Source of the DNA: Penicillus capitatus
Lineage: Eukaryota > Chlorophyta
Assembly (NCBI GenBank): GCA_965649825.1
Contig: OZ287700.1
Span: 1,488,001-1,552,000 of the forward strand
Length of the DNA: 64,000 nucleotides
Direction: 5' to 3'
Within the stretch, counting starts at the first letter, position 1, and each line of letters starts with the position of its first letter. The notes beneath the pieces were generated by a model. The model ran no database searches. It was not told the origin of the DNA and saw only the letters and a list, made by a program, of their open reading frames with translations. The position numbers and the translations under genes are program-made. Shown here piece after piece: positions 22,337 through 34,200 of this stretch.

Positions 22337-25300
22337 ATGATGATTTCGGGACGTTATCTTTCTTCGACAACATCTGTACATGCGTTTTCGTCGGACGTAT
22401 CGCGCCAAGGGCTAGATAAAAGGAGTCACTCTGCTACGCAGTTGACAGATGTGACGGAATGTGGAGATGAAGATACGAAGATCGTCATCGGCATCTGCGC
22501 CATGGACAAGAAGGCATACCATCTCGACGGCGATATCGTTTATGATATGCACAACTAGGCACTGTCGAATCCAATGAGTGAGATTCTTAAGCGACTGACC
22601 GTTCATGGAGAATTTACGATCCGCATCTTTGGAGATGAGGTGCTGCCGAAGTGTGAGATAACATCTCGACGGTTTCGTTTTGATTTGTGCAGATGATTCT
22701 GAATCACCCGGTTGAGGAATGGCCGATGTGTGACTGCCTGTTCTCTTGGCATTCAAAGGGATTCCCGCTGAGCAAAGCTGAAAAATACGTCGCGATGCGA
22801 CAGCCGTTTGTCATCAATGACGTCAACAAACAGAAAGTTCTCAGAGATCGTCGCAAAGTTTACGCTATGCTCAGAGTACAGTCAGTAGCTCCGATCGGAA
22901 AGTGAGATGAATGGACACTGCAGGACGCCGGAATACAAATTCCAGTTCATATCACTGTCAGTCGAGATGACTTGCCGCCTGGTTTGCACTTCTCTAGTGA
23001 GAAGACCATCAAGGCGTCTGTCATTCAGGAACGGATCCAGAAGGCTTTGTGGAGACGGTGGATTATGTGGAGATGCATGGTGTGCGGATTCATAAGCCGT
23101 TTGTAGAGAAGCCTGTCAGCGGTGACAATCACAACATCAACATCTACTACCCGCAACAGAAGGCATCGTGTCTACGTGATGATTTCTTGGTGAAAAGACT
23201 GATGGGACTGCTCTTAGGGAGGAGGCGTGAAATGCCTGTTTCGTAAACTGAATAACCGTTCAGCAGAGTACCTGCCAAATCATCCAGGAAATGTCCGCCG
23301 TGATGGATCGTTTATTTATGAGGAGTTTTTAACAACGGGCGGGACAGATGTCAAAGTCTACACGGTGTGTGTGTCTTCAGAGATGGATCCAGTTTCCTAT
23401 CCGCTTCCTTCCAGGTCGGTCCCCGTTATGCCCATGCAGAAGCGAGAAAATCGCCAGTGGTGGATGGGGTCGTCCAGCGAACACCTGAAGGCAAGGAAGT
23501 GCGTTTTCCTGTTGTCCTGGACAAACAAGAGAAAGAGGTCAGACACCCGTGTCACACAAATCACGCTGGTCACTCTTTATGGGACAGATTGCCAGGGCAG
23601 TGACATTTGCCTTTGGCCAGAAAGTATGTGGTTTTGATTTGCTGCGTTCGGAGAAGGGTCCGTTCGTTTGCGATGTCAATGGGTGGAGCTTCGTCAAGAG
23701 TTCTTATAAATACTATGAAGATGCCGCGGAGATTCTAAGAATGGCGATTCTGCATCGTCTTGCGCCCCACAAGGTCTCTATGCACCACAAAATCCATTTC
23801 GCCAGGATGGCAGACTGTCCCAGCTCTCCCGAAATACAAATGACACGAGATAACACATCTTTTGATGACCTCGATGAGCTGAGCAATAAGAGTCAGCATT
23901 TTGCTGAGAAAATCTCAAGCCTGGATGACTGGCTGGGTGCATCTGTCTTAGATGGTGACGATGTCCGTAACTGGGAAGAATTGCGTTGTGTTCTGATGGT
24001 GGCCCGACATGGAGACCGAACGCCCAAGCAGAAAATGAAGATGGTGGTTTGCGAAGTATACTGCTTTGCAGATGCGGCTTTGGATCCTATGACGGCATCT
24101 AGGCACCCTTTTTGGGACTCTTTGAAAAATACAAGGACGAAAAGGGGAGTCAGGCAACACTGAAGGCCCCTGCTCAACTTCAAGAGCTGCTCGATGTCAC
24201 GCGTACACTCTTGAAAGACAAGAATGCCTCACAGAGACATCGATCCTCCGCGAATGCTGCGAGCCGATTCTCAAAAGGCGAAGTGAAAAGCGAAGTCTCG
24301 GATTCTGAGAAAGAGGCAAAGGACGTGGTGGATGTATGTCGTCATCAATGTATCGATCTCAATGCTCGTGGCATTTGTTTGTGTTATACCAATAGGAGGA
24401 GTATAGGGAGAAGCTACGCATCATTGTTAGCGTACTGGAAGCTGGTGCGAAGCTATCGAGGCAGTTGGGCGTGTACCTAACTCGATATCGTTGATGCTAC
24501 ATAGGTGGTCATTTCTCAGGGATCAATCGGAAAGTGCAACTCAAGCCTGTGAAATGGACGCTTCCAGAACAGGGCTCTTCAGAAGCATCTCGCGCCAAAG
24601 AAGTGCAAAAGCTACCCGATAGTGGCGTCCAATATGCGTCCGTGCTCAAAGGTGCTGTTGATCATGAAACACGGAGGCACCTTGACTCATGCCGGAAGAC
24701 AGCAGGCCGAGAACTTCGGTCGACAGTTTCGCACAACGATGTACCCGGGGCACGGCGTCTCTGTGATTCACGAGTATGATCACGGCTGTTTGTGTTGTTA
24801 CAGTGTGGGAATGTCAGAGGGCAGAACAAGTGGTCTATTGCGTTTGCATAGCACCTATCGACACGACCTCAAGATTTACTCCAGTGATGAAGGCCGCGTC
24901 CAGACATCGGCCGCCGCCTTTGCCAAAGGTCTCCTGGATTTAGAAGCCATATCCTTGACACCGATCCTCGTCAGTCTCGTTCAAAAAGTGTGACATACAT
25001 GGTATAAGGGCCGATCGAGTCGCTGGTGCAGGACACAGGGATGTTAGATTCGTTCGATAAAGGAGCATCGGAAGATATCCACCAATCCAAAATCGAACTC
25101 TACGACCGAATCACCTGGAACAAAGAGAAGCAATGCTCCATGCAATCCCTCGGACGTCGACCGCTTACCTCGATCTCTGAATGCGTCGGTTGATTTGTTG
25201 TTGTCTTTCCAGGAAGTATCACTGTTCCGACGCCGCCGTCTTCTCCTTCCAGGAGTCTGGCAGAACGGATAGCTGCCGGGACTGCCGATCCATCTGGCGG

Positions 25301-26901
25301 CTCCGGGAATTTCGACGCCGCTGAGCAGTCGCTTTCAAAAAGTAAATCCGGATCGTCGAAAAACGAACGGTGATGATCATCATCGTATCCAGAAGAGGTG
25401 ACGAGTCAGGAAGAGGAGAACGAAGATGAGCTGCCACTGATTCCAGAGAATTGTCTGGATCTTCTTTACAAGCTCGTTCAGCTCATCCAGAATCTCCTCG
25501 ATCAGCTCTATCCTTTGTGCCTCAAAGAGAAATCCGACAGTCAGGAGCATGCCAAACGTGCCTATAGCTCCTTATCACAGGATCCCAGTGAATGGGAAGA
25601 ACCCAATGCGAACACGCCATGCACTGGCATATCTCATTTGCCTTCGATAGGGATTGCAGGAGAGACTGACTTAGGTGAGAGGCTGTTGCTGATGTACGAT
25701 CGATGGCGGAAACTGTCAAGATCTTTTTACAGCACCAAGAAAGATCGTTTTGACATCAGCAAAGTACCGGATATCTATGACTCGGCAAAATACGATGCCA
25801 TCCACAACGCACATCTGAATTTGGATCTTGAAGTGCGTGCCTGGGTGTACAGAAAAGAGATCGATGCAGTGACACGTGTTCCTGGCAGGAGCTTTACAAT
25901 ACAGCTCGTATTCTAGGCAATTTGGTGATACCCAATGAGTACGGCATCGATCCGGACAGTAAATTTCGAATCGGCGTTGGAATCTGCTCGCATCTCTTAG
26001 GTACAGCAACAGCAGCACTCTATGCCCTGCCTGAGGTGCTCCCTCTTCGGCCATGTCTATACAGGTAAGCTGCTGGTGGATATGGCCAATACTCGAGAAG
26101 AGAGCGTTGTAGCTTCCAAGATTATCAACCAGTCCAACCGTACAGTCTCTCTCGACCTCTTGCTACGATGCCATCTTTGCATCATAGGGCAGAGAGATTG
26201 GAGAACATCGCATTACAATATGGATTTTGGAGATGCCGGTTTCTTCGATGATTTCTATCTGAAAGCCAATCAATCTGTCGATGAGAGTGTTCTGAAGCAG
26301 AGCGCCGCCGGCGAAGGGACAGAAGGCAGTTCGCGATCGTCTGAATCGCCCAAAGAGAGTGGCCATCGACTCTGTCCCACTTATGCCATGAACATCAACT
26401 CTCCGATGCGCCATGTCCATACACGGATTTACTTTACTTCCGAGTCCCACATTCATGCCCTCATGAATGTGCTTAAGTACTGCAGAAGCAAGAATGCGGA
26501 TGGCACAGAGGGGGGTTCCATCAAGATCGACAGTCACATCATGGACAACGCAGAGTATGACTACCTGTCACATCTCGTTTTCCGTCTCTATGAGAACCCT
26601 CAAGTACAGCATCCCAGAAACATCCTGTCCATCCTCTGCATTTCTTGCCCTTCAGTTGGCCATCGACGATGAGAAGCGTTTCCGAGTGGAGATTCTTTTC
26701 AGTCCAGGAGCTGCCTACAATCCGTTCGAGCAGCGAAAAGATGACAAGCACTGGTTACATGTTCTGCCGATCCAACCGCGCCTCATGCTGCATTGCGAAG
26801 AGGGATTGACACTGAAGATGCTGGAAGACATGTTGCAGCCTTTCTCAACTCCTCGTAAAATTTCAAAGCCTTTTGCATGGCTGACACAACCACAATCATA
26901 G
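22337..26901 (+). CDS. PPIP5K: Diphosphoinositol pentakisphosphate kinase (PPIP5K/VIP1), 19 exons
   Basis: Exons: 22337-22513, 22559-22639, 22693-22875, 22924-22981, 23029-23162, 23218-23364, 23415-23537, 23588-24046, 24103-24333, 24396-24444, 24505-24602, 24652-24773, 24825-24987, 25032-25155, 25213-25341, 25393-25832, 25889-26000, 26065-26603 and 26656-26901. Every phase closes, giving 1204 residues. The N-terminal ATP-grasp kinase shows '[12 protein letters not shown]', '[20 protein letters not shown]', 'YIYEEF'-type '[20 protein letters not shown]' and 'FDLLR...[14 protein letters not shown]'. The histidine-phosphatase-like domain follows: '[12 protein letters not shown]', '[13 protein letters not shown]', '[23 protein letters not shown]' and 'NAHLNLD'. 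The enzyme makes 1-phosphorylated inositol pyrophosphates (InsP8) in the cytosol. Introns 22514-22558 and 23163-23217 use GC donors. Confidence 0.97.
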
Positions 26902-26991
26902 GAACAACAACTCTTATGTCTATGTATATATCATAAAACATGTGTCCAGCGGCGCACATCCCTCTGTCCATCATGTGACTGAGGACACGAT

Positions 26992-28969
26992 CTACGGCGG
27001 ACGAATAGCCTTTATCCTGTTCATGGTATTGGCTCTGGCCTCATCGATCTTGCCCTGGAGGTAACTCTTTTTGGCATCGAGATGAACGCGCTTCTCCCAT
27101 TCCCCTTCTTCGATGCGCAGGACTTCGTAGCCCATGACTTCCAGCAAACGGACTTTCCAGCGGTAACGTCCTGTTGTTTGTGCGAGCGGTTTTCTGAAGC
27201 TTCGCACAAAGGAGATGCCTTCAACGGCATACTTGAAATTATCATCCAGGTCCAGAATGCAGGTATTGATCAGTCCCTGTTCCAGAAAGCGGCCCTGACA
27301 TTTGTGCCCCATCCGTTCCATGACCACCAACGCAGCAGCCACCCACAAAGGCAGTGGAGATGTGGTTTGCCGAACGCACCAAATGGCTTTCCATCTCTGC
27401 TCGATCTCAACAGGCAGAACGGTAAACTCAGGATCTCGAATCTTAAAGGCCTTGATGTGGAGAATGCCTTGATAGAACTGCCGAATGTCTTCGTCTCTCA
27501 GGGTCTCCAGTCCGATCCGTTGCAAACGGCTGAACATCAGATCCAGCAAACCCGGAGTCAGAATCGGATTGTCCATAATCACCAGCGCCCAGATGAAATT
27601 ACAGATATCTTGAGCGGCGAAGATGATGGGCTCGACATCAAGAACCTCTCTCAGTCGTAGACTCAGCTTCATCCTTCTCGGTGATCGATAGCCGAAGTCG
27701 GCCAATGCCACCAAGATCATGCAGTGATCCCTGACTTGTTCAATGGAGCGAGGCGGTTGAGCAAAGCCGGGACACTCTTCAAGGAGACGACCGATCTGCT
27801 CGTCTGTGGGACGGATGAACAGCTGAGAGAGACTCCACAGTACAACAGCAAGAGACTGACTGTGACATTCCTTGCTCCCCAGAATCTCGACGATGCTCTC
27901 GATGATCGATTCGTTCTCTATGTAATGAAAGGCGGCTAAGGACCACAGAATGACTGCCATCTGTTGCGGCGTGAACTCATCGATCATTCCTTCGGCCCGT
28001 CTCAGCAGCCTGAACAGAAAATTCTGTCGGTCTATGTAGTGCAGCATGGCCAGTCCCCATATGGTATTGCTGAGTTCCTGTGGACTGAAATGATGCAGCA
28101 TCACTTTCGCCTGCGCGACCAGAACAGGCAGAAATGGTCGGCAATTCCGGTTCTCTAGGTATGCCAGTCCCAATAGAATGTTCGAAACATTGCGAGGCCA
28201 GAATTCGTGGATCCTCTGCACGCCATGCTCAACCAATTGGTGCAAGAGTGGTTCCCATGCTGTCCACGCCGAATTGGAGGAGGACATCTGAAGGCGCATC
28301 TTTCCCAGAGCCCATACGACATTGCTGACGTGTCTTGGCTTCAGCACAGACACATGCACCTCGACGACATCGAGTAATTCCCTCAGAAGCAGTTCGTGCG
28401 TGGCGCCTGGATGCATTCCGACGTCCTTTGCCATGGAGCCCATTCTGTGCAACATCGTCACTACGTTCACATGATTCACGTCATGACGATGTCGGAGCAA
28501 GACGTCCTGAAAACGATCCAGCGCCACGAGGAACTGGTACTTGTTCAGGAGTCCCTTGGGAGATGCCTCTCGGGCTTGCTGACTGATGTCAATGATCTCC
28601 TGATTGATGGCGCTCTGCTCACTCAGGCCAGTTCCCCGCATCTCTGTGGAAAACCACCGAACCAGATGACCGTCCTGCGGTCCATGCAGCGACTCATACG
28701 CCGCTTGACGCAATCACGGCCGAACGCACTTCGCAGAAACGGCGCAGATCGTTGAGCTCGGCGAGATCGCTGAGTTTGCCCTGGAGGAAGACGCTGTAGG
28801 GATTGGGTGGTGTCCGATGCATCCATTCTTTCAGCTGACGTCTCAACAGGCGCGCGATCCAGTAGATCTGAACAGACCACGGCGGCGTCCTTGCTGCAAT
28901 CGATGCCTTTACAGATCCTCCGAGCGAAGAGACGGCATACCATCTCCTCAGTAGAGCGAGCATCCACAT
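26992..28969 (-). CDS. Second RAP-domain helical-repeat protein, two exons
   Basis: Minus-strand exon 1 is 28969-28730, then a 55-bp intron, then exon 2 at 28674-26992, 640 residues. The start MWMLALLRRWYAVSSLGG is hydrophobic and basic, consistent with organelle targeting. The centre carries degenerate helical repeats with the 'LKPRHVSNVVWALGKM', 'FWPRNVSNILLGLAYL' and 'FSPQELSNTIWGLAML' pattern of HPR/FASTK-like proteins. The C-terminus is a RAP domain ending 'RLLEVMGYEVLRIEEGEWE'. The repeat style matches the protein at 4480-7207, so the two are likely paralogs acting on organelle RNA. It starts 26 bp from the mTERF start on the other strand and converges with PPIP5K. Confidence 0.85.
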
Positions 28970-28995
28970 TCCGCCTTGATGTCACCATTAACGCC

Positions 28996-29740
28996 ATGTT
29001 CGCGATCGGCACACCGTGTAGACGTCCTGTGGCGCGAGGCCACTGGCGTCGCCCTTCGAGACGGGTCGTCCGCCTGCGGGCCGAGAACCTGAAAGGTGTT
29101 CTGCAGAGAGGTGCGACGGGAGAATTGTCTGCGTTGCTCGGTTGAGATGTGGGTGGATGAAGGAGACTTCGACCCCGATCCTGCTTACGTGGAGGGCGGA
29201 GACTTTCTCAGAAGCATCGGGATGCGAAACCAGGCAGAGATCAGTCGGATACTGGACGTGGCGATGAATCCAGATTCCCTCTTTCTCCCTCCAGTCCAAC
29301 GCCGCCGATCGACGGCCGGCGTTCGATCATCCCCGCTCTATCTGCGATGCGTCATCTCTGTCCTCCAGGCGCGGAGACTGAGCGTCGAGGACGACATGAA
29401 GCCGGTCGTGGATTACCTCCGTGGCCTGGGCATCGAAGACGATCAAATCATCAAGGCATGACATGGGATGGATTGACATGCGTGGTACGGTTCGTGTCTG
29501 TGGCTTTAGATGATCGAGCAGGTTCCCTATTTGCTGGGGTACAGTCCTGAGGAGCGCATTCGCCCCGTTTTGGACTATCTCAGCTCCGTCGGTATTGAAG
29601 ACCCTGCCCAGATCATCGCCAAACGACCGTCTCTCTTGGGATTGGACGTCGATCGGAATCTCAGGAAGATGGTGGATTACCTGAAATCCAATGATTACGA
29701 AATGGATCAGATCGTGAAATGGTTAGAGACATCTCTTTAA
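28996..29740 (+). CDS. mTERF-family protein, four exons
   Basis: Exons: 28996-29097, 29147-29293, 29369-29455 and 29510-29740, 188 residues. A basic N-terminus (MFAIGTPCRRPVARGHWRR) suggests organelle import. The body has mTERF repeats: 'DYLRGLGIEDDQIIK', 'VPYLLGYSPEERIRPVLDYL', 'SVGIEDPAQIIAKRPSLLGLDVD'. mTERFs bind nucleic acid in mitochondria or plastids and act in transcription, splicing or rRNA maturation. The protein is short for the family (usually 300 or more), with about three to four repeats. The last intron (29456-29509) starts with GC, because the GT-free reading AAG|GCATGA is the only one that avoids the in-frame TGA. The first two introns are less certain. Confidence 0.78.
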
Positions 29741-29860
29741 AAACACCAATTCCACTTTTTATCGACAGACTGTCAGCGCATCAGAGATCGAACAGAATTC
29801 AAAAGTGACTGTCATCCCACATCTGCAGTTTGATAGTCAAATGACCAATCTCTGTCCTCT

Positions 29861-31118
29861 TCACTTTGTTTTCTGTTTGCGTTTCAGAACGTGTTTGCGC
29901 AAGAAGAAATTGCCGAACAAAATGAATAGGGTTTGCATATAGACAAAGAGAAGCTTTGCCAGAAATCTACACACATATCACACTCAGTTTTCAGAAAGAG
30001 TGAGATGACACAGACATTGGGAAATCTGCAATGAAGAGGTAGCAGTAGATAGCTTGAACCATCATCGACACGAATTGCCCCATCTGAAGGAGTGTCATAT
30101 ACTTACCCCACCACAAGTACTTTGCACGCTTCTTAGGGTCCTTTCCGATCAGCAAAGCAAGTAGATAGTAGGTGTACATCAAGATATGCACAAAGGAATT
30201 CAGAGCACATGTGTAGTACGCTACAAACATACAGCATTCTGCACCTCGCTCGATGACGCAGAGCACCTACTGTCTCCACCGGGGACCGAATAGACGAGAA
30301 ACCACCTAAGTAGCACATCTCTGTTCCCGTAGACAGCAGTGAGATGACAGTGGGCTGGACCAGACAAGTGAAATGGATACGTGATGGTAGACGTGGAGGA
30401 AAGACACTTGATGGATGTTGCCCTTCATTAGCATAATGAACTAACACATTACGGGCTCAGTACTGTACTGGCACGAGGGCGAGCATTCCATTCACACCGT
30501 ATCGTTGAATTCGTAGATTTTGGAGAGGTAGAAGATATAGAGCATCTTGGCCAGTCCCGTATCTTCCGGATTGTAAAGGTTTCCCCAGAACGTATAGCCA
30601 TATCTCATTGACATCACACAAATGAGAATGCTGTTGAGGTCGCTCGCATTCTACTTTCTGGCCTGATAGACCGTTCCGATGAACATGAAGGTCGAGAGAC
30701 CAACAAGGAAGATGTTGTGAAAAAGCATGAAGAATCTGAGCCAGGAAGGATCCTTCTTCTTTATCTCTATATTCTCTTTTGTCTTATCCACTCCAAGCGA
30801 TCTCCGACAGAAGGTCGAGAAGATGATGACGAGGTAAGCCAGAATCGTCGTCAATAACACCGTCGGTGTTTTGACGAGTGGCAAGTCTTTCGTCAGAACA
30901 GAGGGCGTGCGTATCTCTTTCCATCCGGCCGCGTCGATAAGGTCCAGGACGATTTGAGTGACCAGAGTGTCCCATCTGGACCACAGAGATGGTGATGTTG
31001 GTATAGGCCCGGATGTGTCTGTCATGGGGAACGGCGGCAGCAGCAGAGGTGCAATGAGACACAAAAGGCCGTCGCTGCCGGTAACGCTCGTGGCAATGAA
31101 ATACATCGAAGCATCCAT
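29861..31118 (-). CDS. ELO-family very-long-chain fatty acid elongase, six exons
   Basis: Minus-strand exons: 31118 (or start at 31025) to 30655, 30603-30498, 30440-30361, 30305 to about 30280, about 30238 to 30016, and 29966-29861. Family marks include '[18 protein letters not shown]' in TM2-3, '[13 protein letters not shown]', and the histidine box HVYHH in '[22 protein letters not shown]'. They continue with '[14 protein letters not shown]', '[16 protein letters not shown]' and a '[11 protein letters not shown]' end. The C-terminus KRKQKTK is a lysine-rich ER-retention-type signal. The enzyme condenses malonyl-CoA with fatty acyl-CoA in the ER. The intron after 'WFLVYSVP' (about 30239-30279) is unclear: candidates of 26, 32 or 41 bp all keep frame. 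Confidence 0.88.
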
Positions 31119-31222
31119 TACATTTATGTAAGGGATGTTGAGTCATGTCAACGACAGGCACCACAGAGTGACGGACTACCACTATCATGACGGAAGATCT
31201 CAAATGCGTGCAGAAACGGATG

Positions 31223-34200
31223 TTAGAGGGTATATGCAGGGGAACCCCATCCCTCCCACGCCTTCATGTATTCTGGATGCCATCCGGCACAATCTGCAGA
31301 GAGCAAAAGAGTGAAGGGAGTGTATGGTATACGATGTTGCACTTTTGAGCAAAGCGGGAGGTGTATAGACCTTCGGATCGATGCTGGCCGGAGGAGCTAA
31401 ATCTGCCATTTCCAGAGGGATGTAATTTAGGCTCGGTTCAAAGCGCCGATCACAGTATCTGCAAAAAGGCATGCAAGGGATGGATGGACATGTCGTCGTC
31501 TGTGTATGCCTTACACGTAGAAGTTTCGAAGTACGATGGGGACTGTGATCCAGAGAATGGCTGCTTGCCAGAAAGCTTCTTTGGTGAGCAAGACACAGGA
31601 TGTCACAAACTGAAAGAGCCATAGACTGAAGACAATGCGACGTACAATGAGAGGCCACATCCGACCACCCGATTCATATTTTCGGACAAAGATGTAGAGA
31701 ATCTGATACCTAAATCAAGCTCCTTTATTTGTCATTCCACTGTGATGATGCATTTACCTCCATACGAGCCAAGAGGCTATAAAGTAGACGAGAGCTATTG
31801 GAACGATGATTGGCGAAATGACGGAGTATCCCAATGTGATCAAGAAAATCAGGAGCACGAGACCATACTCACGACCATACCGTACTGAACGAGGGGCCCA
31901 GAGTCGTGCTCTGTCCCGCGCTGTCTTCGCAAATCCGCACCGTCCGCCAAACCTAAACAGCCAATGGACAAAAGCTGTGAGATGCCCTAGAGAGGTACCT
32001 GAAAATGTAGAACCAGATTCCGGGATGTGGCACCAGTAGCTGATAAGGCACCAAGAAAAAGGCTCTGAGGCAGACATAGTTTACAAAGAAATTCGAGGAT
32101 GCAGGTAAAGCCAGGCCAATCCAATGCATGAGTTCTGCTGGATGTTTTACGGCAGAGTTGATCTTGTAGAGGACAGAGCCCCCGAGCATTCCACCAAGGA
32201 AGATGTTGAGGACATCCCAGAGAAAGAAAAGATGTGCAATGTAGCGCTCCAGTTGACTGAGAGATGCGCAGCTGGCGGAAGCTTGTACCAGATAGTACAG
32301 AGCATTTGGCATGATCATATTCTGCCACACAGATACCAGAATTGGCGGAATCCAACCTGTAATGAATTGTCGATGGCTGTTCTCTTCACAGTACCACTCA
32401 GAGTAGATATCTGCATCGGAGTCTTCGCAGAGAAACGTGTTTAAACTACACGAGTGCATGTCTGTATAGAGAGAAGGGTTGGATTGGGAGGGGCCTGCCT
32501 TGAGAGTGATCCAGCAAAGACACCAAGGGGAAAGGCAATCAGTAGAGACATCAGGGGCCACACCACTGCTGCTCGGATCTTCTTCTGCAGGGGCGTTTTC
32601 CATAGAGCTTGCCAATTGATCTCATCTGGGCCGGGTGCAGGTTCCACATGAAAGATATCGTGGCGTTCTGAGTGCAGCAGCGCTTGCGAGGCGATAGCAG
32701 CTGCCTTCTGCGTCCTAACGAACCATTGCCCTTACACATTGCCTCGAGAATGTCACGTCTTGCTTGAAGATAATGAGCCACGAAGGAGTGTGCGGACCTT
32801 TTCTGATCTTCTCACGGAGACTATCGATTTCTCTCTCTAAACGCGAGAGACAATTATGATAATACTGTATGGCATCCACAGGGGCACGATTGCCATACTG
32901 GTAGAAACAGAGGAAGCTCCACCATTTACTGAGCGACACAGAAATCGGTGTTGGGCAGATGGTATGTCTCAACAGTGCTGTACTTTCGCGAAATCTTGGT
33001 GCGGATTCCAGTCCGCGCATGGTAATCTTCTTGTCGTTCCAGCAGGCCCATTGTTGTATCCCATTTCGCAACCAAGATATCGAGCTCCTTGCAGTTCCGA
33101 ATGGGCAATGCTCGATCGAAATCATCCGGAAACAGATTTCGAAAGCTTTCGCTGACGATGTCTGCCTCGATCGCCCTTTTGCTCATCTGACCAGATCGCA
33201 CCTGTCCAGAAAGTCAATCATTCACTCAATGCTGTGTATAAGAGTGAAAAAACGCACCAGGCTTTGCACCTGTCTCCATGACGGGTCAGCGCGCCTTCCT
33301 AGCAGGGCTGCACGATTAGGCGATTGGGTCTCGCCGTTCTGAGATGTGTGTTGCGACGTTGGCCAGAATCGCATCTTGTTAACCTTCTTGCGGAAATGCG
33401 AAGCACACACAATATTCTCAAAAGATATCTCTCCAAAGAACCACTGGAAGGCCTTTGTCCACCAGTTATGGTCCACCTCTTTTGTTTCGCTGCAAATCAC
33501 CAACCCAATCGACAGGATCTATGACAATGGACGACAGCAAACCCTCTGTGTTGTCTGTCAAAGTCAGGAAAGTTCGTCAAGAGCACACAATACTGCTGTG
33601 CATTGAGGGCAACTTCATTTCCCGATCTGAGATCTTTGGTGTTGACTGTCTTCAAGTATCGGACCGAAGGACGGGGCAGCTGATATTCGGCGTTCGATTC
33701 GTTGGTGGCTAGAGATGAATAGACTTCTGTCCTGCAGTCTGTCAAATACCACCATTTCCAGATCCTCTTACCTCAAGGCCACAACACCCTTATCCTCACC
33801 ATCTGGAAAAGGTCATGCTGATCTCACTTTCTGCTCTCTCAGAAGAATAATTGCCAACGTGATTCTGCTGCTTGCGTCTTTCTCCTGGATGCACATCTGC
33901 GGAGAGCACTGTCGACAGCGCCAGAGGACGACAGCGTCTCTCTCGAGGTTCCTCTTCATCTTCCTGCGGGACAGCAGGGCTGTATTGTGCCATACTATAC
34001 CGTCTGTTATGATTACTGTGTGGATTCGATGATTATTAGAAGGTTGCTTCTCTTCCATTGTCTCCGCTTCTTCAATCTCTCCAAGGCTTTCATAAGGGGG
34101 CGGCGGTGTCTGGCAATCGATTGTGACTTCTGTATTACTATAATCTTCATTTTCATCTATTATGCCTTGCTGATAGAGGTCATCATCGTCCGGAATGGAC

